Positions 26,305 through 33,948 of a DNA stretch of 64,000 bases are shown one piece after another. The notes beneath the pieces are model-generated. The model was not told the DNA's origin. It did not search any database and worked only from the letters and a program-made list of their open reading frames with translations. The DNA is from DATKNA01 sp963786765. GTDB taxonomy: Bacteria; Actinomycetota; Actinomycetes; Actinomycetales; Kineosporiaceae. How positions within the stretch are numbered: position 1 is the stretch's first letter; each line of letters starts with the position of its first letter. The stretch spans positions 1-64,000 of the forward strand of contig CAWBAJ010000034.1 of assembly GCA_963786765.1 (NCBI GenBank). The letters are read 5' to 3'. The position numbers and the translations under genes were made by a program.

Positions 26305-28054
26305 GTGCCCTCGCAGCGGACGTCGTACGACGCGCCCGGAAACGACCTCGATCACGAACGGCGCCGGACCGAGCACCTGCTGCGCCACAACCTCGCGGCC
26401 GCGGAGCACCGCCTCGGCGAGGTCGTACGGCGCACCGCCGTCCTCGTCGTCGCGATCAGCGGGGAGGGCGTCGTCGCCTCCACCCAGGGGTGCGCCCTCG
26501 CCGACCTCGCGCCCGGCGGCGTCGCCGGCGCCCGCGTCGCCGCCCTGCCCGCGGAGTTCGCGGCACTCCTCGCGCCCTACGAGCTCGCGCTCGGCGGTCA
26601 CGAGACGGCACTCGTGTGCGAGGCGGCCGGGCGGTTCTGGGACGTCTCCTATGTTCCCGCGGACGGCGGCGTGCTGGTGGTCGCCCGCGACATCACCGAG
26701 CACCGCGAGCTGGTCCGGCAGCTGGAGTCCTACGGCGACGTCGACCCGCTCACGGGCCTGCTCAACCGGCCCGGCCTGCAGGCCAAGATGGACGCTCTGA
26801 TCATCGAGGCCGAGCGCGCGGGGCACCGCGTCGCCCTGCTGTACGCGGACGTCGACGACTTCAAGGACGTCAACGAGTCCCTCGGGCACGGTGTCGGCGA
26901 CGAGCTGCTCGTCGGCCTGTCCACCCGGGTCACGGCGGCCCTGCCCGGCGCCGCGCTGCTCGCCCGGCACGGCGGTGACGCATTCCTCGCGGTGCTCGCG
27001 GGGCCCGACCTCGACGAGGCGGCGGTCCAGCGGCACGGCGAAGCGCTGCTCCGCCACCTGTCCACCCCGTTGACCGTCGGCGAGGTCGACCTCGACCTCA
27101 CCGCGAGCATAGGCGTCAGCCTCTACCCGGACGACGCCTCCGGCGGCACCGAGCTGCTCGCACACGCCGACTCGGCGATGTACCGCGCCGAAACGCACCG
27201 GCGGCGGCCACGTCGTCCGGTACGCGAGTGCCTCCGACGACACCCGCCGGAGGATGGCCCTCACGACGAAGCTGCGCCGGGCGCTGGCCGACCGCAGCAT
27301 CGACGTCCACTACCAGCCGATCGTCGACCTGCCCACCGGCGCCCTGCGCAAGGTCGAGGCGCTGGCGCGCTGGACCGACCCGGAGGAGGGGTCCGTCTCC
27401 CCCGGCGTCTTCATCCCCCTGGCCGAGGCGTCGAAGCAGATCATCGCCCTCGGGGAGCTCATGATCGGGAAGGTGGTCGAGCAGCTCTCCACCTGGGACG
27501 CCCAGGGCCTCCACGTGCCCTGTGCCGCGGTCAACGTGTCGGCCGCGCACCTGCGCCACGACCGTCTGCTCGCCACCATCGACGCCACTCTCGCCCGGTA
27601 CCGGCTCGACCCGGCGAGGCTCGAGGTGGAGTTCACCGAGTCGGCGGTCATGGACGACTTCGTCCGGACCACGGCGCTGATCCGCGACCTCCGCTCGCGC
27701 GGCATCGGCGTCGCGATCGACGACTTCGGGACCGGCCACAGCTCGCTCGCCCGGCTGCGGGACCTGCCGGTCGACACGGTCAAGCTCGACCGCTCGTTCA
27801 TCGCGCCGCTGCCCGGCCAGGCGGCGCAGGCGCTCGTGGACGCCTTCCTCCGGCTCGCCAGGGGACTGAGCCTGCAGACCGTCGCCGAGGGCGTCGAGAC
27901 CACGGAGCAGCGCGACCAGCTGATGATCGCCGGCTGCGACGCCGCCCAGGGCTTCCTCTTCGCGCGGCCGATGCCGCCGGAGGACGTGCCCGGCTGGGTC
28001 GCCACCACCTTGCCCCACCAGCCGGCGTGGCCTCAGGGCACCGAGGAGGGCTGA
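26305..28054 (+). CDS. PAS-GGDEF-EAL cyclic-di-GMP protein, frameshifted
   Basis: About 582 aa. A PAS-like sensory domain (about 20-130) ends with DITEHRELVRQLE. A GGDEF-like domain follows (DPLTGLLNR onward), but the catalytic signature is GGDAF, so cyclase activity is doubtful. At about 27190 the frame changes inside MYRA/KRTGGGHVVRYAS; one extra base explains it. The EAL domain then runs intact, with EALARW, NVSAAHL, EFTESAVMDD, DDFGTGHSSL, KLDRSFI and EGVET, so phosphodiesterase activity is plausible. The start ATG 26305 follows no strong ribosome site. A second cyclic-di-GMP protein lies 6 kb away. Confidence 0.85.
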
Positions 28055-29096
28055 GGCGCGAGCTTGTCGCACTCGTAGCTGAAGGCCACCACCTGCCCGC
28101 TCGGGCACGTGTACGTGAACGGCGACGGTGCCACCCGCTGCCGGTGCACCAGCAGGCCGGCGGCCCCGGCGACGACGGCCAGCGCGGCCAGCGGGAGCAC
28201 CCAGCGAGCCCACCGCGGCAGCGGGGAACGGCCTCGTCCTCCGGGCAGCGCCGCCGGCCCTCCCGGACCCCCGGAACCCGCACGGACGGCGGACTGTCGG
28301 CGGGGATGCCGCGTCGTGCGCCCGCTCCGCTCCCGTCCGTGCGGTCGTCGCCCTGCCCGGCAGCCGCTGGGCGGGGACGGGGCGCAGGCGCCTCGCCCGC
28401 GGTCGCCGTGGCAGCTGCCCACCCGAGCGAGGCGGCGCCCAGCAGCGCCACAGTGGCCGGGTCGCCGGGCACGAGCGGCGAGCGCCCGGTGACGCGCGCG
28501 ACCACCGCACCGAGCACGGCACCCCCCGAGCCGTCCGCCCCTCCGATCAGCACGCCCGCGAAGGGCGGGCCGGCCGGCGCCTCGTCGAGCACGCGGCGGG
28601 CGAGGGCGACGAGCTGTTCGTCGCCGCCCGGCCCGCCGAGCGCGCGTGGCCTGCCCACGCCTGCCAGCCGGCCGTACTCCCGGTCCAGCACGCCCGCCTC
28701 GCCGCTCACCGGGTCGACGACCGCGACCCGGGCCCGGCCCGGCAGCAGCCCGAACTCGAGCGCCCGCCAGGCCGAGGCCTCGAGCGCGCTCAGCGGGACG
28801 GGCCAGGGCCACTCGACGGCATCCTCCCCGATCACGCGACGGACGACGCCGCCCACCTCGTCCGCCGCTCGCCCCGCTCTGTCGCCGTCCCAGGTCGCGG
28901 GGTGGACGACGACCACCGCGAGCGGCGGCACCCGTCCCCGGGCCGCCGTCTCGGCGCGGAGCACGTCCTCGATGCCAGGGCTGGGGAGGGGCCGAACGCC
29001 GTCGCCGTCCGCGGTCGCCGTCCGTGGGGCCGCTGCCCCTGGCCGGACGTCGACCGCGAGCACCCAGCGCTGCTCCCCGACGCTCACGCAACCCAT
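28033..29096 (-). CDS. Hsp70-like/actin-fold protein with C-terminal membrane helix, frameshifted
   Basis: About 354 aa. The N-terminal 230 residues have an Hsp70-like rhythm: WVLAVDVRPGAAA at the start, VVVVHPATW, RVAVVDPVSGEAG and GVLIGGADGSG, although phosphate-loop residues are weakly conserved. Similar proteins in actinobacteria are annotated as Hsp70-like or type VII secretion-associated. A Pro/Arg-rich linker leads to a membrane helix near LPLAALAVVAGAAGLLV and a short exterior tail with two Cys (TCPSGQ, YECDK). A frame change is needed somewhere between 28260 and 28400. The gene converges with the GGDEF/EAL gene, overlapping its end by 22 bp. Confidence 0.5.
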
Positions 29097-29136
29097 CGTG
29101 ACGCATCCGCCCAGCGGGTGTTCGCCGTGGGCTGAA

Positions 29137-29154
29137 TTGAGCCGACCCGACTCA
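29137..29154. promoter_or_regulatory. HAIR-like HspR operator upstream of lon
   Basis: TTGAG at 29137-29141 and ACTCA at 29150-29154 are inverted repeats separated by eight bases. This equals the core of the HAIR element (CTTGAGT-N7-ACTCAAG) recognised by the heat-shock repressor HspR. Only the outermost bases differ. Streptomyces lon is known to be HspR-controlled. The site is 41 bp before the lon start codon. Confidence 0.7.
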
Positions 29155-29194
29155 GGGCGGGATGGTGCAAGCGAGTAATCACGTTGAGGGGAGC

Positions 29195-31674
29195 ATGTCG
29201 ACGACGCTTCCCGTCCTGTTCCTGGACGATGCCGTGGTCCTGCCCGGCATGGTCCTTCCCCTCGAGCTCACCGACCAGGCGCAGGCCTCGATCGACGCTG
29301 CCCGCGCCGCCCGCGGGAGCGGCCGGTCGACGGACCTGCGCGACCAGACCCGCGACCAGACCCGCGACCAGACCCGCGACCAGACCCGAGAACCTCTCCG
29401 GCTCCTGCTCGTGCCCCGCCTCGACGGCCGTTCCGGGGTCATGGGCACCGTCGCCGAGGTCACCCAGATCGGTCGCCTGCCCGGCGGCGAGCCCGCCGCG
29501 GTCCTACGCGCGACCGCTCGTGCCCGGATCGGCACCGGCGTTCCCGGTCCCGGCGCGGCGCTGTGGGTCGAGGCGGAGATCCTCGACGTGCCCGCCGCCA
29601 CCGGCCGGGACCGCGAGCTCGCCGCCGAGTACAAGCACGTCCTGACGTCGATCCTCCAGCAGCGGCAGGCCTACCAGGTCATCGACGCCGTCCAGAGGAT
29701 GACCGACCCGTCCGAGCTCGCGGACGCCGCCGGCTACGCGTCGTGGATCGAGACGGCCGACAAGGTGCGCCTGCTCGAGACGGTCGACGTCGCCCAGCGG
29801 CTGGAGCTCCTGCTCGAGCGGGCGAAGGCGTACCTCGCCGAGATGGAGGTCAGCGAGAAGATCGCGTCCGACGTCCGCGAGGGGATGGAGAAGAGCCAGC
29901 GCGAGTACCTGCTGCGCCAACAGCTGGCCGCCATCCGCAAGGAGCTCGGCGAGCTCTCCGGCGACCCCTCGGACGAGGGCGGCGACTACCGCAGCCGGAT
30001 CGAGGGCGCCGACCTGCCCGAGGCCGTCCGCACCGCCGCCCTGCGCGAGGCCGACAAGCTCGAGCGGACCTCGGACGCCTCCCCCGAGGGCGGCTGGATC
30101 CGCACCTGGCTCGACACGGTCCTCGAGCTGCCGTGGAACACCCGCACGACGGACACCACCGACGTCGCCGCGGCCCGGACCGTCCTGGACGCCGACCACA
30201 CCGGGCTCGACGACGTGAAGGACCGGATCACCGAGTACCTGGCGGTCCGCGCCCGGCGCGCCGAGCGCGGGCTCGAGGTCGTCGGCGGACGGGGGTCCGG
30301 CGCCGTACTGGCGCTCGTCGGCCCGCCCGGCGTCGGCAAGACCAGGCTCGGCGAGTCCGTCGCCCGGGCACTCGGCCGCTCGTTCGTGCGGGTGGCGCTC
30401 GGCGGCGTCCGGGACGAGGCGGAGATCCGGGGGCACCGGCGCACCTACGTCGGCGCCCTGCCGGGCCGCATCGTCCGGGCCGTCAAGGAGGCGGGAACGA
30501 TGAACCCCGTCGTGCTGCTCGACGAGGTCGACAAGGTCGGCTCCGACTACCGCGGCGACCCCGCCGCGGCCCTGCTCGAGGTGCTCGACCCCGCGCAGAA
30601 CCACACCTTCCGGGACCACTACCTCGAGCTCGACCTCGATCTCTCGGACGTCGTCTTCCTGGCGACCGCCAACGTCGCGGAGGCGATTCCCGAGGCACTG
30701 CTCGACCGCATGGAGATCGTCCGGCTCGACGGGTACACCGAGGAGGAGAAGGTCGCCATCGCCCGCGACCACCTGCTCCCCCGCCAGCTCGAGCGCGCCG
30801 GTCTGACCGCCGACGAGGTCGTCCTGACCCCCGAGGTGCTGGCGGCCGTCGCGGCCGAGCACACCCGGGAGGCCGGCGTCCGGCAGCTCGAGCGCGCCCT
30901 GGCGAAGATCCTCCGCAAGGTCGCCGCTCGACTGGCGTCCGGCGCGGCGGGGGCCCCGGTGACCGTGGACGACGTCCGCCCGTACCTCGGCCGGCCTCGT
31001 TCACCCCGGAGTCGGCGGAGCGGACCGCCGTCCCGGGGGTCGCCACCGGCCTGGCCGTGACCGGTGCCGGCGGTGACGTGCTCTTCGTCGAGGTCGCCAA
31101 GATGGAGGGCGAGCCCGGCGTGACGCTCACCGGCCAGCTCGGCGACGTCATGAAGGAGTCGGCGCAGATCGCCCTGAGCTACCTGCGGGCGAACGGCGAG
31201 CGGCTCGGCGTGCCGGCGTCCGCCCTCGGGCACGAGCGGGTCCACGTCCACTTCCCCGCCGGCGCGGTGCCGAAGGACGGGCCGTCCGCTGGTGTCACGA
31301 TGACGACCGCGCTGGCGTCGCTGCTCACCGGGCGCCTGGTGAAGGCGAACGTCGGGATGACCGGCGAGGTCTCGCTGACCGGGCGGGTGCTGCCCATCGG
31401 CGGCGTCAAGCAGAAGCTGCTCGCCGCCCATCGGGCCGGGCTCACCGAGGTGATCCTGCCGCAGCGGAACGGGCCCGACCTGGACGACGTCCCGGCGGAG
31501 GTCCGCGAGCAGCTGACCGTGCACCTCGTGTCGGAGGTGTCGCAGGTGCTCGAGCTCGCGCTCGAGCCGCGCCGGCGGCCGCTGCTCTCGCGGCCTGACA
31601 CCCGGCCGACGTGTGTGCGCTCGTCGTGGTCTTCAGGCCCGGCGGACCAGGACGAGTGCACACAAGTGGCGTAG
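29195..31674 (+). CDS. lon: ATP-dependent protease Lon, frameshifted
   Basis: Lon degrades damaged and regulatory proteins. The product (about 826 aa with the frame repaired) has the N-terminal LON domain (LPVLFLDDAVVLPGMVLPL), a coiled region with KSQREYLLRQQLAAI, Walker A GPPGVGKT near 375-382, Walker B VVLLDEVDK near 438-446, and the proteolytic domain with Ser in GPSAGVTM and Lys in GVKQKLLAAHRAG. At about 30998 the frame changes between YLGRP and FTPESAERTA; one lost base explains it. The ATG at 29195 follows GAGGGGAG. Two oddities: an N-terminal RDQT tetrapeptide repeat (29339-29386) and a C-terminal tail encoded by an inverted repeat. A HAIR-like operator lies upstream. Confidence 0.92.
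29339..29386 (+). repeat. four exact 12-bp tandem repeats inside lon
   Basis: Four identical copies of CGCGACCAGACC encode (RDQT)4 in the N-terminal substrate-binding domain of Lon, in a region that is a short variable loop in other Lon proteins. Perfect identity suggests recent expansion or slippage-prone DNA. Confidence 0.95.
31609..31667. repeat. palindromic element forming the 3' end of lon
   Basis: Arms at 31609-31631 and 31645-31667 are reverse complements with three mismatches over 23 bp, separated by 13 bp. The element is translated as the last residues of Lon (including PTCVRSSWSSGPADQDECTQ) and ends just before the TAG. It could be a hairpin terminator that was captured by the reading frame. 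The right arm resembles part of the repeat at 12820-12886. Confidence 0.8.
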
Positions 31675-31751
31675 CGCGCTGATTGGGTCCCGGACAGGAC
31701 GGGTACATCCGATGTCCAGGACGGGGGTACGCCCAAGAGAAGGAGCGTGCC

Positions 31752-32024
31752 ATGGGCCTGGGCGGGAGCATCGCCCTCATCGCCATCGGGCTGATCCTGG
31801 CCTTCGCGGTGAACATCAACATTGCCGGCCTCGACGTGCACCTGATCGGCTTCATCCTCGCCGGGGTCGGCATCCTCGGCCTCGTGCTGTGGTTCCTCGT
31901 CTGGGCCCCGCGCCGGCGCGCGGTGAGTACGACGGTGCGGCGCGACGGCTACGCCGACCCGCGCGTCGCGCCCCGGCCGGCGGGTACGTGGAGGAGCGCC
32001 AGGTACCGCGAGGACGGGTACTGA
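31752..32024 (+). CDS. DUF6458 small membrane protein
   Basis: A 90-aa protein of the DUF6458 type that is common in actinobacteria. It starts GLGGSIALIAIGLILAFAV, with two membrane helices (about 5-22 and 32-52) joined by the loop NINIAGLDVHLIG, and ends in a basic, disordered tail. The ATG follows AAGGAGC at good spacing. Function unknown. It lies 78 bp after lon on the same strand; the palindrome at the end of lon may separate the transcripts. Confidence 0.8.
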   Translation: MGLGGSIALIAIGLILAFAVNINIAGLDVHLIGFILAGVGILGLVLWFLVWAPRRRAVSTTVRRDGYADPRVAPRPAGTWRSARYREDGY

Positions 32025-32034
32025 CCGGCGCTGC

Positions 32035-32070
32035 CTGACCTGACGCTGACCTGACCTGACCTGACCTGAC
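32035..32070. repeat. CTGAC pentanucleotide repeat
   Basis: Seven CTGAC units, one single-base interruption after the second unit (32045), lie between the DUF6458 gene and the end of the methyltransferase gene. The 5-bp period is not frame-compatible, which fits its non-coding position. Probably a slippage-prone microsatellite. Confidence 0.9.
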
Positions 32071-32105
32071 CTGGCGGCCGGCCCCGCCCGCCCCCGCCCT
32101 TGCGG

Positions 32106-32130
32106 CGATCAAGGAAAACTTGGGATCAAG
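32106..32130. repeat. CTTGATC-family repeat containing the methyltransferase stop
   Basis: Read on the minus strand this is CTTGATCCCAAGTTTTCC followed by TTGATCG, nearly identical to units at 23567-23609. The TGA stop of the methyltransferase gene (32126-32128) is the TGA inside CTTGATC. An inverted partner lies at 33771-33795. Confidence 0.8.
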
Positions 32131-32965
32131 GGCGGCGGGCGGTGACGACGAGGTACTCCCAGTCCATGACGGGGTGCCCGTCCGGGCCGGTGCGCAGGGC
32201 ACCTGCGGCGAGCTCGGCGTAGGCCGCGTCGAGGGCCGCCGTGCGGTCCGGGTCGTCGGCAAGCCCTCGGAAGGCGGCGATGGTCGGGCCGTAGTTCGCC
32301 TTGAAGAACTCGCGGAACTCCTGCGGCGTCGCGAAGCAATCGACCGGCAGGTTCGCCCGGCGCGCCTCCAGCCCGGTCACGGCGTCGCCGAAGAGCCCGC
32401 GGACGTGTGCCTCGTCGCCCCACAACCGCGGCGGCTGCACGCCCGGCGGCGGCGCCGGCACGAACGGCTTCATGGCGGCGAACAGCCGGCCGATGAACCC
32501 CTCCGGCGTCCAGCTCAGGACGCCGATCCTGCCGCCCGGGCGGCACACCCGCACGAGCTCGGCGGCCGCCCGGGCATGGTGCGGGGCGAACATGACGCCG
32601 ATGGCCGACATGACGACGTCGAAGGAGGCGTCGTCGTACGGCAGGGCCTCGGCGTCCGCCTCGCGCCACTCGAGCTCCACCCCGGCGGCGGAGGCGCGGG
32701 CCCGCCCGTCGTCGAACAGCTCCGGCGTGAGGTCGGAGGCGACGACCTCGGCGCCGGCCAGGGCGGCCGGGATCGCGGCGCTCCCCGTGCCCGCGGCCAC
32801 GTCGAGGACTCGCTCGCCGGGGCGAACGCCGCAGGCCTCGACCAGCACGGGCCCGACGCCGGCGACGGCTTCACGGGCGACGGCGCCGTAGTCGCCGAGC
32901 GCCCACATCGACCGGTGCCGGGACTTGAGGGCGCGGTCGGCGTCGTCGGTCGTGGTGGTCGTCAT
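32126..32965 (-). CDS. class I SAM-dependent methyltransferase
   Basis: A 279-aa methyltransferase with the Methyltransf_11-type core. Motif I is VLDVAAGTGSAAI near residues 49-61, the acidic end of strand 2 is VASDLTPE, and a DAEALPYDDASFDVV segment corresponds to motif II. The ATG at 32963-32965 follows GGAGGAGA. The family includes UbiE/demethylmenaquinone-like enzymes and many of unknown substrate. It is divergent from an HxlR regulator, a common arrangement for a regulated target gene. Its stop codon lies in a CTTGATC-family repeat. Confidence 0.88.
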   Translation of the reverse strand: MTTTTTDDADRALKSRHRSMWALGDYGAVAREAVAGVGPVLVEACGVRPGERVLDVAAGTGSAAIPAALAGAEVVASDLTPELFDDGRARASAAGVELEWREADAEALPYDDASFDVVMSAIGVMFAPHHARAAAELVRVCRPGGRIGVLSWTPEGFIGRLFAAMKPFVPAPPPGVQPPRLWGDEAHVRGLFGDAVTGLEARRANLPVDCFATPQEFREFFKANYGPTIAAFRGLADDPDRTAALDAAYAELAAGALRTGPDGHPVMDWEYLVVTARRP

Positions 32966-33039
32966 GACGGGTCTCCTCCGGACGGTGACTTCTGCTGTCG
33001 GCGACGCTACGAGCTGCTCTCCGCCCACCCAGTCCACGA

Positions 33040-33070
33040 TCTGTACCAGAGGACGCCGAACCCCTACCGT
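33040..33070 (+). promoter_or_regulatory. promoter and possible operator of the HxlR gene
   Basis: TACCGT at 33065-33070 lies 7 nt before the ATG at 33078, matching a leaderless -10 box. Seventeen bases upstream, where a -35 box would sit, is a small palindrome TCTGTACCAGA (33040-33050). An HxlR dimer bound there could block this promoter and influence the divergent methyltransferase. Confidence 0.4.
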
Positions 33071-33077
33071 CGACGGC

Positions 33078-33776
33078 ATGAGCGCCCCCTACCGCCAGTT
33101 CTGTCCCGTGGCGAAGGCGATGGAGCTGCTCGACGAGCGGTGGACGCTGCTCGTCGTCCGGGAGCTGCTCAGCGGGAGCCGGCACTTCAACGACCTGCGC
33201 CGCGGCCTGCCGCGGATGTCCCCGACCCTGCTATCCCGGCGCCTCCAGCAGCTCACCCGCGCCGGGCTGCTCGAGCGCCGTGAGGAGGAGGGCCAGGTCG
33301 AGTACCTGCTGACCCCGGCCGGCCTGGAACTACGCCCCATCGTCGAGGCGATCGGGATGTGGGGCGTGCGGTGGATCGGCGAGATCGGCGACGCCGACCT
33401 CGACCCCAAGCTGCTGCTCTGGGACATGCACCGGCATGTCGACCACGAGGCTCTACCGCCCGGACGCACGGTGGTCGCGTTCCGCTTCCCCGACGCCGAC
33501 CCCCGCGCCCGCGACTGGTGGCTCGTTCTCGGCGGTGGCGAGGCGGACGTCTGCGACGACGACCCGGGGCACCCTGTCGACGTCCTCGTCACGGCAGGCC
33601 TGCGCCGCATGGTCGAGGTGTGGATGGGCGACGTCCCTTGGAGCAGGGCGCTGCGATCGGGGGACGTCCGCCTGGAAGGGCCGGCCGAGTTGCGCCGCGC
33701 CCTGCCCCGCTGGTTCACCCTGTCGTCGTTCGCGGCCGTCCCGCGCCCCCGCGTTGTCGCGGCGGCGATTCCTTGA
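33078..33776 (+). CDS. HxlR family transcriptional regulator
   Basis: A 232-aa winged-helix regulator. The HxlR signature is clear: CPVAKAMELLDERWTLLVVRELL, then FNDLRRGLPRMSPTLLSRRLQQL with the recognition helix, and the wing AGLLERREEEGQVEYLLTPAG. The C-terminal half (about 120-232) resembles an SCP2-like/ligand-binding extension, so it may sense a small hydrophobic molecule. The Cys10 near the N-terminus is the position used for redox or electrophile sensing in some HxlR members. It probably controls the divergent methyltransferase. The stop TGA lies inside a CTTGATC-family repeat. Confidence 0.88.
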   Translation: MSAPYRQFCPVAKAMELLDERWTLLVVRELLSGSRHFNDLRRGLPRMSPTLLSRRLQQLTRAGLLERREEEGQVEYLLTPAGLELRPIVEAIGMWGVRWIGEIGDADLDPKLLLWDMHRHVDHEALPPGRTVVAFRFPDADPRARDWWLVLGGGEADVCDDDPGHPVDVLVTAGLRRMVEVWMGDVPWSRALRSGDVRLEGPAELRRALPRWFTLSSFAAVPRPRVVAAAIP

Positions 33777-33795
33777 TCCCAAGAACTTCCTGATC
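33771..33795. repeat. CTTGATC-family repeat containing the HxlR stop
   Basis: CCTTGATCCCAAGAACTTCC followed by TGATC matches the unit at 32106-32130 in opposite orientation. The TGA at 33774-33776 is the stop codon of the HxlR gene. The two copies therefore bracket the methyltransferase/HxlR pair exactly at its two gene ends. Confidence 0.78.
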
Positions 33796-33948
33796 GCCGG
33801 CTGGGGACGGCGGGACAAGGGGTCAGAGACGCGGGCTGAACCAGCGGTCCTGGTGGTGAAGCGCCGATTATGCGCGGTATGACCCCCTCGAGCGTGGTCG
33901 CCCGCGATTACGTTCAAGCCGGGCGGTATATCGGCCGACGGGAAGCGA

